Shown one piece after another: positions 30,838 through 42,710 of a DNA stretch of 64,000 bases. This DNA is from Pegoplata infirma. Its lineage: Eukaryota > Arthropoda > Insecta > Diptera > Anthomyiidae. Location of the stretch: contig OY992537.1 in NCBI GenBank assembly GCA_963921195.1, positions 36,678,808 through 36,742,807 on the forward strand. The letters run 5' to 3'. The position numbers and the translations under genes are program-made. Under the pieces are notes generated by a model, which did not search any database, was not told where the DNA came from, and saw nothing but the letters and a program-made list of their open reading frames with translations. Position 1 is the first letter of the stretch. Every line of letters starts with the position of its first letter.

Positions 30838-32861
30838 GTGAGACCGACCCCCATTTATTTTTACCCTACAACATTTTTTTAAAACATACCTACGCCCTAT
30901 CTCCACTCCCTAAGTAGGCTACAAATAACAGTTGGAACAAATTTTATAAAAATGTAATTTTGAATGGAAGCCTACTTAGGGAGTGGAGAAAGGGCTGCGG
31001 TATGTCTTACAAAAATTTTGGAGGGTAAAAATAAATGGGGGTCGGTCTCACTAATGACCCATCTCGGAAGCACCATTGGACCTGTAGAAGCTGATTAAAT
31101 AAAACAAATTTACAAAAAATAAAAAAAAATTGTATGGGGACCGCCGTAACAATTAGAGATAGAGAGTAGGTGTGCTCAGAGAAAATGTTTGGACTAAGAA
31201 AATATTGTTGGTCGGTCATACATTTTGTGGCAGTTAGAGCGGTTGGAGCAAATTTTAAAAAATGTCGTTTCGTGTGGGAGCTCCCTTAGAAATTGGAGAT
31301 AGGGTATTTGTTTGTTCCAAAGAAATGTTAAGACGTAAAAATGAATGGGGGTCGGTCTTATAAATGACCCCTTTATGACGCACCATTGGAGAAGCAGAAA
31401 TAATTTTAAGATTGGAAAATTACAATAAAACTTTTTCAAAAAATTTTAAAAAATAGTAATAATCGGTATCCCACGACCCTCGTGGGCAAAAAAATTTGCA
31501 GAATCAATAGAAGTTTTACACAAAAAAATTTCAAACAAGTAGAAAAGTTAAATTCGACTTTGACGAATCTATGAATACCCTCCACAATGCATTTTTTTTA
31601 AAGATTAGTACATTTTTTAACAATTTTGATTAGAAATATTTTATTTTGAGCAAAAAACTCTTTTTTTGTCATTTGTTTTTAAAAAAAGAAAAATTACTAA
31701 TTTTTTTTTTTTTTGAGTGTAAAATTTTTTTCGAGTGTAATATTTTTTTTACTGTAAAAATATTTCTTACACAAAATATTGTCATTTTTGTAAAAAAAAA
31801 ATTTTTTTTTTGTATAAATTTTTTTTTTGAGTGTAAAATATTCTTTGAGTGTAAAATTTTTTTCGAGTGTAATTTTTAAGTTACCAATGCTTTTAAAACT
31901 AAACAAGTTTAAAAAGCATTGCTTTAAAATTAAACAAGTTTGAAAAGCATTGTTTAGTTACCACCAATGCTTTTAAAACTTGTTAAAACACGTGGCATTT
32001 TAGATGAAACTAATCTGAAATTCAAAGTTTTGCTTATAACTTTTGAACCACTGGACCGATTGAGCTGAAATTTAAAACCAAACAGACCCGGGGAACGGCA
32101 AAGATACGTGCCAAGCTTCAGCAGTCTCATTACTGTCTTTCGAAAGTTATCGTGTTTTTTATCTCGTAAATTCGCGAAATACCCTTGCCGAAATTTACTC
32201 TTTTGCTCATAACTTTTGAACCACTAGACCGATTTGGCTGGATTGCAATACCAACCTGACCAGGTAAATGAGAAACACATATGCCAAACTTCAGTAGCCT
32301 CTGTAAAGTCTTTCAAAAGGTAGCGTGTTTTCTACGGACGGACAGACAGACAGACGGACGGACATCGCTAGATCGACTTAAAATCGATCGAGGATCATAA
32401 ATATATATACTTTATGGGGTCCAAGACCAATATTTCAAGGTGTTACAAACGGAATGACAAACTTATATATACCTTCTATCACTAGAGTGGAGGGTATAAA
32501 AAATCGAAAAGTTCGAACATTTTCAAAAATGAGATTTAAATTTTAAAACTTATAAATCGCATACTAGAGCGCTTTTAAGAATTTTTTGGGATTTTTTTTT
32601 AAAGTAAGTAAAAAAACAAAAGTTTTGCAAAAAAAAACAAAAAATTGAAATTTGGACCATTGTTGAAGAAGTTATGAGTAAAAGAAGTTTAAGTAAAGGA
32701 ACAAACTACCAATTTTTAAAAATTCGATATCTTTTGAACGGGTCATCAAAAAAATCTGAAAATTTACCACGAAAGAGTTTTCGAAGGGTACTAAAAACTG
32801 CAAACAAATTGGGAAAATCTAAAAAAAAAATTTCAAAGTGTCCGATTTGACATGGAATGCC
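30838..32861 (+). mobile_element. Right half of palindrome family also seen at 37261-39232
   Basis: The GGGGTCGGTCTCACTAATGA, GGAGATAGGGTA and ATTTTTAAAAATTCGATATC blocks are collinear with about 38230-39232. It ends ATGGAATGCCC like that element, next to the same ATATACTTTATG sequence of a mini-me element. The left half is missing, and a mini-me copy (31536-32500) is nested within. Confidence 0.7.
31536..32500 (+). mobile_element. mini-me-like element, complete, nested; exact boundaries
   Basis: Boundaries come from comparison with the uninterrupted sequence near 38865 (TTTCAAAAAAATCGAAGAG): the element starts CAAGTAGAAAAGTTAAATTC and ends GAGTGGAGGGTATAAA. Inside: GAGTGTAA/poly-T simple repeat (31700-31880), paired AACTTTTGAACCACT blocks, GTCY tract GGACAGACAGACAGACGGAC (about 32340-32359), ATCGATCGAGGATCAT, ACTTTATGGGGTCC. 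No clear target duplication, which would fit Helitron-type insertion, but A-rich flanks hide small duplications. Confidence 0.75.
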
Positions 32862-32984
32862 CAATATACTTTATGTGGTCCTAGATCAATATTTCGAGGT
32901 GTTTCAAACGGAATGACAAACTTATATACACCCTCTGTCACTAGAGTGGAGGGTATAAAACCGGTAATGAAGTACCGCGCGCGA

Positions 32985-35430
32985 TAGCTAGTTATTGATA
33001 TATCAATAACACAAAGCTTTCTAAAGAATATTGTAGAGTTATCGATGTATCGATAACACAAAAAATTGTATAGACAATTTGTATAATTATCGATAACACA
33101 AAATTTTCTATAAACAGTTTGCGTCGTTATTGATATCGATGTCTTTATCGATTACAAAAATTTGTTGTTAAATTTTGTAGTTATCGATATGTCGATAACA
33201 CAAACATTTTTAAAGACAATTTTTTTAATTATCGATAGCACAATATTTTCCATAAAAAATTTGTGTCGTTATCGATATATCGGTAATAAAAATATTTCTA
33301 TAAAAAATTTGTGTAGCTATCGATAACAAAAATTTTTTTATAAAAAACTTATGTCGTTAAAGATATATCGATAATACAAAATTTTAGATAAAAAATTTGT
33401 GTCGTTATCGATAAATCGATAACACAATTTTTTTTATAGAAAATTGAGCAGTCATCGCTATATCGATAACACAAATTTTTTCAATAAAAAATTGTGAAAT
33501 AATCAATATATCGATAACACAAAATTTTCTATCGAAAATTGGGTAATTATCTATTGAAAATTTTTCATAGAAATTTCATCTCTCGATGATACAAAATATT
33601 CTATAGAAAATTGTGTAATTATCGATGTATCGATAATACAAAATTTTCTATAGAAAATTGTGTAATTATCGAGAGATCAATAACTATACTAATTGTCTAT
33701 GGAATATTTACATATCAACGACTATACAAATTTTTTATAAAAAATTTGTAATTATCGATATAATGATAATGCAAAATTTTCTGTAGAAAATTTCTATAGT
33801 TATCGATATATCGATAACACAAAATTTTCTATAGAAAATTGTGTAATTCCCGATATAAAGATAATACAAATTTTTTTATAGAAAATTGTCTAATTATCAA
33901 TATATTTTGTATTATCGATGTATCGATAATACAAATTATCGATATATCGATAATACAAAATATTGTTAATACAAAATTTTCTATAGAAAATTGTGTACTT
34001 ATACAAAATTTTCTATATCGATAAAAAAAAATTTCTATATCGATAATACAAAATTTTCTATAGAAAATTGTGTAATTATCGATACATCGATAACACAAAA
34101 TTTTCTATATCGATAAAAAAATTTTCTATATCGATAATACAAAATTTTCTAGAGAAAATTGTGCAATTATCGTTATATCGATAATACCAAATTTTCCATA
34201 GAAAATTGTGTAATTATCGACACATCGATAACCCAAAATTTTCTAGAGAAAATTGTTTAATTGTTATTATATCGATATTCTAAAAGTTTCTATAGAAAAT
34301 TGTGTAATTATCGATATATCGATAACACAAACTTTTCTATACAAAATTGTGTATTTATCGATATATCGATAATACAAAGTTTCCAATTGAAAATTGTGTA
34401 ATTATCGATAACACAACATTTTCTATAGAAAATTGTGTAATTATCGATATATCAATAATACAAATTTTCTATAGAAAATTGTGTAATTATCGATTCATCG
34501 ATAATACAAAATATTCTATAGAAAATTTTGTAATTATCAATAAATCAACAATACAAAATTTCTATAGAAAATTGTGTAATTATCGATATATCGATAAAAC
34601 AAAATTTTCTATAGAAAATTGTCTAATTATCGATGTATCAATAATACAAATTTTTCTATAGAAAATTGTATAATTATCGATGTATCGATAATACAAAATT
34701 TTCTATAGAAAATTGTGTAATTATCGATGTATCGATAATACAAAATTTTCTAAAGAAAATTGTGTAGTTATCGATGTATCGATAATACAAAATTTTCTAA
34801 AGAAAATTGTGTAATTATCGATATATCGATAATACAAAATTTTCTATAGAAAATTGTGTAATTATCGATGTATCGATAATACAAAATTTTCTATAGAATA
34901 TTGTGCACTTATCGATATATCGATAATACCAAATTTTACACAGAAAATTGTGTAATTATCGATGTATCGATAATACAAAATTTTCTATAGAAAATTGTGT
35001 AATTATCGATATATCGATATATCGATAATACAAAATTTGTGTAATTATCGATAATACAAAATTTTCTATAGAAAATTGTGTAATTAGCGATGTATCGTTA
35101 ATATAAAATTTTTTATATAGAAAATTGTGTAATTATCGATGTATCGATAATATAAAATTTTCTATAGAAAATTGTGTAATTATCGATAATACAAAATTTT
35201 CTATAGAAAATTGTGTAATTATCGATAATACAAAATTTTCTATAGAAAATTGTGTAATTATCAATGTATCGATAATACAAAATGTTCGATAGAAAATTGT
35301 GTAATTATCGATGTATCGATAATACAAAATTTTCTATATAAATTTGTGTAATTATCGATAATAAAAAATTTTCTACAGAAAATTTTCTAAAGAAAACTGT
35401 GTAATTATCGATAAAAATAGGTTTTTTACA
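32985..35430 (+). repeat. Satellite of ~47-bp units with TATCGATA palindromes
   Basis: About 2.4 kb of head-to-tail units, on length roughly 50. The consensus alternates two palindromes: TTATCGATATATCGATAA (often with G for one central A) and ATTTTCTATAGAAAAT, joined by CACAA or GTGTAA. Units are most regular at about 34280-35340 and erode toward both ends; some are shortened to one ATCGAT. Nearly every unit contains TATCGATA, which in Drosophila is the DREF site and contains the CGATA core of BEAF-32. Open frames across it are repeat artefacts. It adjoins the end of a mini-me element. Confidence 0.9.
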
Positions 35431-37172
35431 GAAAATTTCCTTGTGTCGTTTATTGCCATACTTCCCCTTTTAAAATCATTTAAAAACTCACAATTTTTTA
35501 TGTTCTTTTTTAAATTCCACTGATTATTAGTTTTCAATTATATTTTTCCTGGGAGGCCCGTTTTTTTTTTTAAAGAAGGTTATTAAATCAAATAGAGTGT
35601 ATTGCTATTTACCATTTTTTATGGTTTCCTAAGTGATTAGTTAACTGTTAGTTTTCAACATCTTTGTAATAAATAATAATTTCTATTATAGTTTTTGTAA
35701 AGATTTTTCCTTAAGAACAATTTTAAATAGAAAATAACACCCATGAAAGATCCTGTAAAAAGACTATTGTAAAAACGATTTAAGAAAAAAAAAAAATAGA
35801 AGGCAAACAAATTCTTTAGTAGAAAAAGTTAATCGTTAATTTTGTTGACCATGACATAATAATCTCATAAGCTGTCAACTTTTAGCCTGACTACAGTTTA
35901 TTTTATAAAATAAAATACATGCGTGAGCAATTTTTTTTTTGTATGCGATACCAACTTCTTGTTCTATTTTCTTAAGCTTAAAGACCAAAACTGGGTGTTC
36001 TCTTTCTTAGGTTTTTTTGTTGTTAACTCTGGCTTATTTTTTTTTTAATTTTGTTTTAAACCAAGTTTACTTATTTATCAGCTTAGAAGGAGTTTTTTGT
36101 TTTTCATTTTTTGTATTTGCCTGCGTGTTATATAGTTTAAAACTAACATCTGTCTGTATGCGTTAACTCTTTTCTAAAACTAAAACTTTGAAAATTGTTG
36201 TTAAACTGCAAAGAAGGTTTTAAATTAAAGTTTTTTTGTCTATAGTTTGTAAGCAACAGCTGATAATAAATATAAATAAATAAAAATTATGCTAAAATTA
36301 CATTTTTGTGTAGATAAGAAATTTTAATTTGTGTGAATTTTTCTCTTAAAAGCTCAGAAATCTAACGGTACTAAATTGGATTGCAGAATGAAGGCTATTG
36401 GCATGATTAAAACAGAAGACTTAAGACACAAACTTGGAATTTTTTCAAAAAGTTAAAGAAAATTAAATTTTTGTTTGTATTTTTTGACATAAAGTTTTGA
36501 AAATTTTACTGGATTTTATTAAGTTTAAATTTTTCTTGGCCAAATTTTCCATCTGTTTAGATCCCGTCGACTTAATTAGCTACAACGTCCTAGATAAATA
36601 TTTCTCGTATTATCAATTTTTTTTGTATATTTTTTGTTGTATGTTTCATGTTTCTCCATACTTGTTTTAAAACATTTCATGTTTTCATTTTCCACTTCAA
36701 TTTATACCAAAACATACATCTATAATTGTCTACTGACAAATTATGTGTTGCTGGTTTCGATATTTTTTTATTTTTTTTTTTTGCAACTTGCCAAATAATT
36801 TCCCATCATCATTAACAAATGTTGTATAGTAAATAAGCAAAAATCGAAACTGTTTTTTTTTCCTTTCATATGGTGTTAAAGACGTGGTAGTTCCATATTA
36901 TAAAGTCTCCTGCCAGGCAAAAAAGCGATGCTAAAATAAAATTGTTGCAATAAACGCATGTAACCTATAGACTTTTTGGTTACAAAAAAGGGGGGCCTTA
37001 AGACGTACATATGTGTGGACAAAAAGCACAAATATTTTAATACAATTAGATTATGGTAGCACTTTTTATTGGAAAAAAAAATTTTCTGACAAAAGATTTT
37101 TAAGAGAAATAATTTTGAGTCAAGGAAGTTTTTCGGACAATATTAATTTTCTTCGAAAAAATATTAATTTTT
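35431..37172. other. Non-coding, no gene or repeat recognised
   Basis: The longest stretch in the middle of the window without visible transposon signatures. A+T-rich, no supported ORF, no tRNA. Small T-runs only. Confidence 0.45.
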
Positions 37173-37260
37173 TAAACCCTCCAATTACATTATGGGGTTA
37201 TACTCACTTTGTCATTCCTTGTGTAACGCATCGATCTGTCTAGAACCCCATAAAGTATAT

Positions 37261-39232
37261 GTGGCATTCCATTTCAAATCGAACACTTTGAACATTTTTT
37301 TTTGTAGATTTTCCCAATTTGTTTACAGTTTTTAGTACCCTTCGGAAACTCCTTCGTGGTAAATTTTCAGATTTTTTTGATGACCTGTTCAAAAGATATC
37401 GAATTTTTAAAAATTGGTAGTTTGTTCCTTTACTCAAACTTCTTTTATTCATAACTTATTCAATAATGGTCCATATTTCAATTTTTTTTTTAATTTTTTG
37501 TTTTTTTACGTACTTTTAAAAAAAATTCTTAAAAGCGCTCTAGTATGTGATTTTTAAGTTTTAAAATTTTAATCTCATTTTTGAAAATGTTTGTACTCTT
37601 TGATTTTTTTTGAACTTTTTTTGTGTAAAACTTCTATCGATTCTACAAATTTTTTGCCCAGGAGGATCGTGGGATAACGATTATTAATGTTTTTTTGAAT
37701 TTTTAAAAAAAAAATTATTGTAATTTTCCAATCTTAAAATCATCTCTACTGCTCCAATGGTGCGTCATAGAGGGGTCATTTATAAGACCGACCCCCATTA
37801 ATTTTTACGTTTTAACATTTCTTTGGAAGAAACTAATACCCTATCTCCAATTTCTAAGGGGGCTCCCACACAAAACGACATTTTTTTAAATTTGCTCCAA
37901 CCGCTCTAACTGCCCTAATAGTGCCCATAGAGCAATAAAATGTATAACCGACCCACAATTTTTTTAGTCCAAACATTTTCTCTGAACACAACTACCCTCT
38001 ATCTCTAATTGTTGAGGAGGTCCCCATACATTTGTTTTTATTTTTTGTAAATTTGTTTTATTTAATCAGCTTCTACCGGTCCAATGGTGCGTCCGAGAGG
38101 GGTCATTAGTGAGACCGAATCCCATTTAGTTTTACCCATAAACATTTTTTTAAAACATACCTACGCCCTATCTCCTCTCCCTAAGTAGGGTCCCATACAA
38201 ATAACAGTTGGAGCAAATTTTATAAAAATGTAATTTTGAATGGAAGCCTACTTAGGGAATGGAGATAGGGCGTAGGTATGTTTTAAAAAAATGTTGTAGA
38301 GTAAAAATAAATGGGGGTCCGTCTCACTAATGACCCCCCTCGGATGCACCATTGTACCGGTAGAAGCTGATTGAATAAAACAAATTTACAAAAAATAAAA
38401 AAAATTGTATGGGAACCGCCTTAACAATTGGAGATAGAGAGTAGGTGTGTTCAGAGAAAATGTTTGGACTAAAAAAATATTGTGGGTCAGTCGTACATTT
38501 TATTGCTCTAAGGGCACTATTAGAGCAGTTAGAGCGGATGGAGCAAATTTTAAAAAATGTCGTTTTGTGAGGGAGCCCCCTTAGAAATTGGAGATAGGGT
38601 ATTAGTTTGTTCCAAAGAAATGTTAACACGTAAAAATTAATGGGGGTCGGTCTTAAAAATGACCCCTCTATGACGCACCATTGGAGCAGTAGAAATGATT
38701 TTAATATTGGAAAATTACAATAAAATTCTTTCAAAATATTTTAAAAAATAGTAACAATCGTTCTCCCACGATCCTCCTGGGCAAAAATTTGTAGAATTGA
38801 TAGAAGTTTTACACAAAAAAATTAAAAAAAAAAATCGACGTGTACAAAGTTTTACACAAAAAAATTTCAAAAAAATCGAAGAGTACAAACATTTTCAAAA
38901 ATGAGATTTAAATTTTAAAACTTAAAAAATGGCATACTAGAGCGCTTTTAAGAACTTTTTGGGATTTTTTTTAAAAGTACGTAAAAAAAACAAAAATTTT
39001 GAAGAAAAAAATTGAAATTTGGACCATTATTGAAGAAGTTACGAGCAAAAGATGTTTGAGTAAAGGAACAAACTACCAATTTTTAAAAATTCGATATCTT
39101 TTGTACGGGTCACCAAAAAAATCTGAAAATTTACCACGAAGGAGTTTTCGAAGGGTACTAAAAACTGTAAACAAATTGGGAAAATCTAAAAAAAAAAATT
39201 TTCAAAGTGTCCGATTTGGCATGGAATGCCCC
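37261..39232. mobile_element. Palindromic element, 1972 bp, inside mini-me element
   Basis: The ends GTGGCATTCCAT and ATGGAATGCCCC pair at 11 of 12. Arms are mirror images to a centre near 38215, for example CTACGCCCTATCTCC at about 38163 and its complement at about 38260. The target is a TATAT stretch of the mini-me element; TATAT occurs on both sides, but low complexity prevents a firm duplication. Long open frames here (such as 38327-38734 on the minus strand) lie in mirrored sequence, lack motifs and are not supported as genes. Confidence 0.75.
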
Positions 39233-39687
39233 ATATATATTATTGATCAGTGATCGATTCTAAGACATTCTAGCGAGGTCCTCCCGTCCGTCCGTCAGTC
39301 TGTCTCTGGAAGACACGATACAGCCCAAAATAAAAGAGCTGGCCTCCTGAAGTTTGGCACTTATGGTCATAGGCTGAATAAGTTTGAAGACGGGCAAAAT
39401 CGGACCAGGGGAAAAAAGCTCCTCCTTCATGAACCAACCTCTGAAAAACACCATACTTTTACATGATTTTTTGTGTTTTTGTTAAACAAATGCAACATTT
39501 TTATGCTTCAAGAAACTCAAAGTTCTGCATTTAGACCCGGGGGATTAGAAAATATCGCTTTTTCGGCACGCCCCCACTTTTGTGGGCGTAGATTAAAAAA
39601 AAAATTAAATGATGATAAAGTTGTATTTCTTTAGTGCGAAAAGCATAATGAATTTTAAAACATATATTTCGAGGGGAAATTTGTCCC

Positions 39688-39732
39688 CCCCCCAATGGCC
39701 ACTGCCAACCCCCCCCCCCCCCCCCCCCCCCA
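39688..39732. repeat. Poly-C tract (poly-G on the other strand)
   Basis: A run of nine C, then 22 or more consecutive C, in otherwise A+T-rich sequence. The same site of the other subfamily members carries G-runs (about 56089-56101 and 62074-62088). It belongs to the mini-me element and could form G-quadruplexes on the minus strand. Confidence 0.85.
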
Positions 39733-39832
39733 ACCAAAAAAATAAAAATAAAACGACCCTGGATTTCTTTTTTTTTGCATGTTGGATGGTATAAATGATT
39801 CGGCACAACCGAATTTAACACTCTTACTAGTT

Positions 39833-40245
39833 AGTCATGTTTTAGTCTGACAACCTATAAGAAAGTTCGTTTCTTAAGTCTTTAGTTTTAATTTTTTAAG
39901 TTCTCCGATATTTTTCCGTTTACAATTCGAGGGATTATTTTTTAAATATATCATGAAAATAAAAATTCTTTAGAAAAAAAAAAACTATAAATAAATCATT
40001 CATGAAAAAAAAACTAATTTTAATGAAACACAAACTTTCGATGAAAAATGTTTGATAAATAAAAATTGAGGAAAAACAAACATTTTGAAGAAAAACAAAT
40101 TTGTATTAAAAATTTTTTTTTTTGATAAAAAAAATTAATTTTTGTTAAAAAAAAATTTTTGATGAAAAAAAAATTTTGATAAAAACTATTTTTTTTAGGA
40201 AAAAAAAAATTATGAAAAAAATAATTTGATGAAAAAAAATTACAT
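39833..40245. repeat. A-rich GATGAAAAA simple repeat
   Basis: From about 39950 the sequence is A-runs separated by GATGAAA or GATAAA, the complement of the tract at 4516-4800. GAAAGTTCGTTTCTTAAGTCTTTAGTTTTAATTT occurs near 39862 and again near 40347. Confidence 0.6.
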
Positions 40246-41194
40246 TACGTTTTATTCACCAGCTGGTAAATTTTACTTTTGTTCACCACAAGGTGAATTC
40301 TAATCCAAGTTACAAATCTAAGTTCTACATTTACTACTAAAAATCAGAAAAGTTCGTTTCTTAAGTCTTTAGTTTTAATTTCAATGTTTTCTTTAAAGTT
40401 TTTGTCTTAAGTCTATTGTTTGTGTATACATTGAAAAACTATTGTTAAAATTAACAATTTCTCTATAAACGTCACCTTTATAAACACATACACACACAAT
40501 TACATCTTTACTTATGGCATTTCAAAACAATTACAGACATTTTACCAGTTAGAGTATATTATAAACACCAAATGTAACTTAAAACAATTATTATCTGATC
40601 AAAAAAAAAAACTTTAAACTTAAAAATTTTCATTTTTATTTGTTTGTAAAGTTTTTGGCGTTTTAATTTAACTTTTTTTTTTTGCACAAAATCCAAAAAA
40701 AAAAATAAAAATATAGTGTTGGAGGTTTTCACTTACAGCTGCCTCGTGTGTTTTTGTATAATGTGCCACAATATCCACTTAAAAATTATACAAATAAATT
40801 TTTTCAAATAAAAAAAAAATTATATGTTAGAGTGTGTGCGAGTTTATGCCACATATAAAGCACCTGTCATTATATTTTGTGGCAAATTTGTAGTTATTTG
40901 AATTTGTGGTTTTTGGTTTGTTTTTTGGTTTTCAATATTGAACTCATAATAGTTAATTTTTTTTTAGTTTTTTTTTTTTATCTCCCAGGCGTATGAGTAA
41001 CATTCATTTTTCTGTTTTTCTGTCTGGTTAGTAAAAACAATTAAATGATTACTTAATACATATTTTGTTGTGTTGGTTATTTTTTGAGAGGTTAATTTAT
41101 AGTTAGATAAAGATAGGAACATAATTTATTTTGCTAAACAAAAAAAAATTGTGGGGAAAACTAAATGAAAAAATTGTTGGTTTATTAGGAATTA
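40246..41194. other. Non-coding, no gene seen
   Basis: Contains CCAGCTGG and CACACA words but no repeat or ORF that I can support. Confidence 0.4.
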
Positions 41195-41196
41195 TA

Positions 41197-42080
41197 CACT
41201 CAAAAAAAAAAAAAACTGTAATGTTAGCAAAAAAAGCTTGTAAACCTACAAGAAAATTTGCTGATTTTGAACCCACAATTTTTTTGCTAAAGTTAGCAAA
41301 AATGTTTTGCCAATAATTAGTTAACAAAAAAAAAATTTTTTTTGACACATTTGAGGACCCCATTGGGTTCGGACCCGATAGGTCCAGACCCCGATGGGCC
41401 TAGACCTAGTTGGGTTCCTTAAAAATCGTCATAGTTTTTGATCCAAAATTTGTGTCCGTTTCGCTCTACCTTGCTTAGTTTTTAAGATACGTGATTATAG
41501 GGGACCACTGGGGTCTTGAGAATTAAAAAAACTCGATAACTTCAAAAATATTACTCGGAGAGCTTTTGACTATTTTGCGGTCTTGCTCTACGTATTGAGG
41601 GCTACAAAAATGCTTTTGGACTTTTTGTTGTGTCGGCAATATTTACCGAGATATGGGCATTTTAAAATTTTCGGGAATGCTAACTTTTTTGGATCCAAAG
41701 TTAGGGCCCATTAGGGTCCACACATGTGAAGGGAACCCGCGCAAGTATGGAGATTCTAAGAACCAAAAATGCCCTCCATTTTGCTCTATCTGGCTTAGTT
41801 TCCGAGATAGAGCCATTTTAAGTTTTCTGAAAATAAAAAAAAATTTACCATTTATTTTTGCTAATGTTAGCAAAAAATCTTGTAAAAATGTTGTCAACTC
41901 AATTTCAAATCTTAGCAAAAGAAATTAGTTCAACGTTTGTTTAAAATTGCTAATGTGCTAAATGAAGTTTACAAGAATTTTTTGCTAACATGCTAATCTC
42001 AACTAAAAATTTGCTAAAAGTTAGCTAACTAGCATTAGCAAAAAAAAATTAGTAAATCTACTAACGTATTTTTTTGAGTG
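41197..42080. mobile_element. TA-flanked MITE-like element, 884 bp
   Basis: Starts CACTCAAAAAAAA and ends TTTTTTTGAGTG, with TA at 41195-41196 and 42081-42082. Both outer parts repeat TTAGCAAAA/TGCTAA words. The middle (41350-41830) is richer in G+C and has overlapping open frames of 91 codons on both strands (41653-41928 and 41643-41918) without recognisable motifs. It may have captured unrelated sequence. Confidence 0.7.
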
Positions 42081-42082
42081 TA

Positions 42083-42710
42083 GTATTTAAAGGGGTGTCT
42101 GGTTAAGTGGACTGTAATAAACATTATGTTAGTAATTGCATAATTATAGGACTTTTTCTATTTAATATTTATTCAATTTCAGAAATCAATTTATTAAATC
42201 TGTTTTCAAAATCAGCGAAAAAACACAGAACACAGAAAAATAAATTTCCAAACGAGTTTTTCAGATGTATCATAATGTACTCATAATTCGGTTGTCCCTA
42301 CTATTTTTGGTTATTACAACCAAATTATGTTGGCCAATCAGATAAAATTGACCACTGACACTCGGCATTCAAAGTTTTTGAATTTAAAAATTTTTTAAAT
42401 AGAAAAATTAAAAAATATGTGTCTTGCGATACAATATCTTTAATAATTTTAATGCGATAAACTCGAATATCGATTTTTTTAAATATCAGTCGAACTGTGT
42501 TCGACATATTGCTAATTGAATTTAGAAACAAATTCCCGTTTTTTCCTATGAAATTTAAAAAAATCTCTAATTTTTTTAGATTAATTCCCAGCAAAATTTT
42601 CTGTTCCCAATAATCGGTTCCAGAACGCATCATTTTACCCTGCAACCGATTCTACTTAACATTCCAGAATCAATGATTTTTGTTTGAAATTGTCCCAAAA
42701 GCAATCGTTT
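42083..42710. other. Non-coding, no gene seen
   Basis: A 106-codon open frame on the minus strand (42325-42645) is A+T-driven and has no motif. Nothing else recognised. Confidence 0.4.

Larger units (their letters stand above)
30251..32959 (+). mobile_element. mini-me-like element interrupted by half palindrome and second mini-me
   Basis: Starts CAAGTAGAAAAGTTAAATTC, contains CCTCCACAATGCCC, two AACTTTTGAACCAC blocks and the GTCY tract CAGACAGACAGGCGGACGGA (30782-30801). It is broken at about 30838, resumes at 32862 with ATATACTTTATG and GGTCCTAGATCAATATT, and ends GGAGGGTATAAA. The insertion is the right half of the 37.3-39.2 kb palindrome. Non-coding. Confidence 0.65.
37176..39832 (-). mobile_element. 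mini-me-like element (G-tract subfamily), split by palindrome
   Basis: In minus orientation: starts near 39832 (TAAGAGTGTTAAATTCGG), then a G-run, CAGAGGTTGGTTCATGAAGG, a GGGCTGTATCGTG block, the GTCY tract (about 39285-39305), ATCGATCACTGATCA. After the insertion it continues with ACTTTATGGGGTTC and ends near 37176 (TGGAGGGTTT). The same subfamily is at 56064-58016 and 61983-62694. Confidence 0.65.

Noticed and set aside
33829..35327. Several 60-100 codon frames (repeated IENFVLSIYR- or IENCVIIDIS-like)
   Set aside because: They are translations of the 47-bp satellite, whose length is not a multiple of three, so frames change from unit to unit.
32985..35430. CRISPR-like regular array
   Set aside because: Units are contiguous without unique spacers, in an insect-type genome; it is a satellite.
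38327..38734. 135-codon open frame on the minus strand
   Set aside because: It lies inside the arms of a palindromic element, has no motif or start context, and related frames in the other arm and in the 31-kb copy are broken.
41643..41928. Overlapping 91-codon frames on both strands
   Set aside because: Located inside a TA-flanked MITE, no family motifs, and both strands open over the same interval, which suggests chance.
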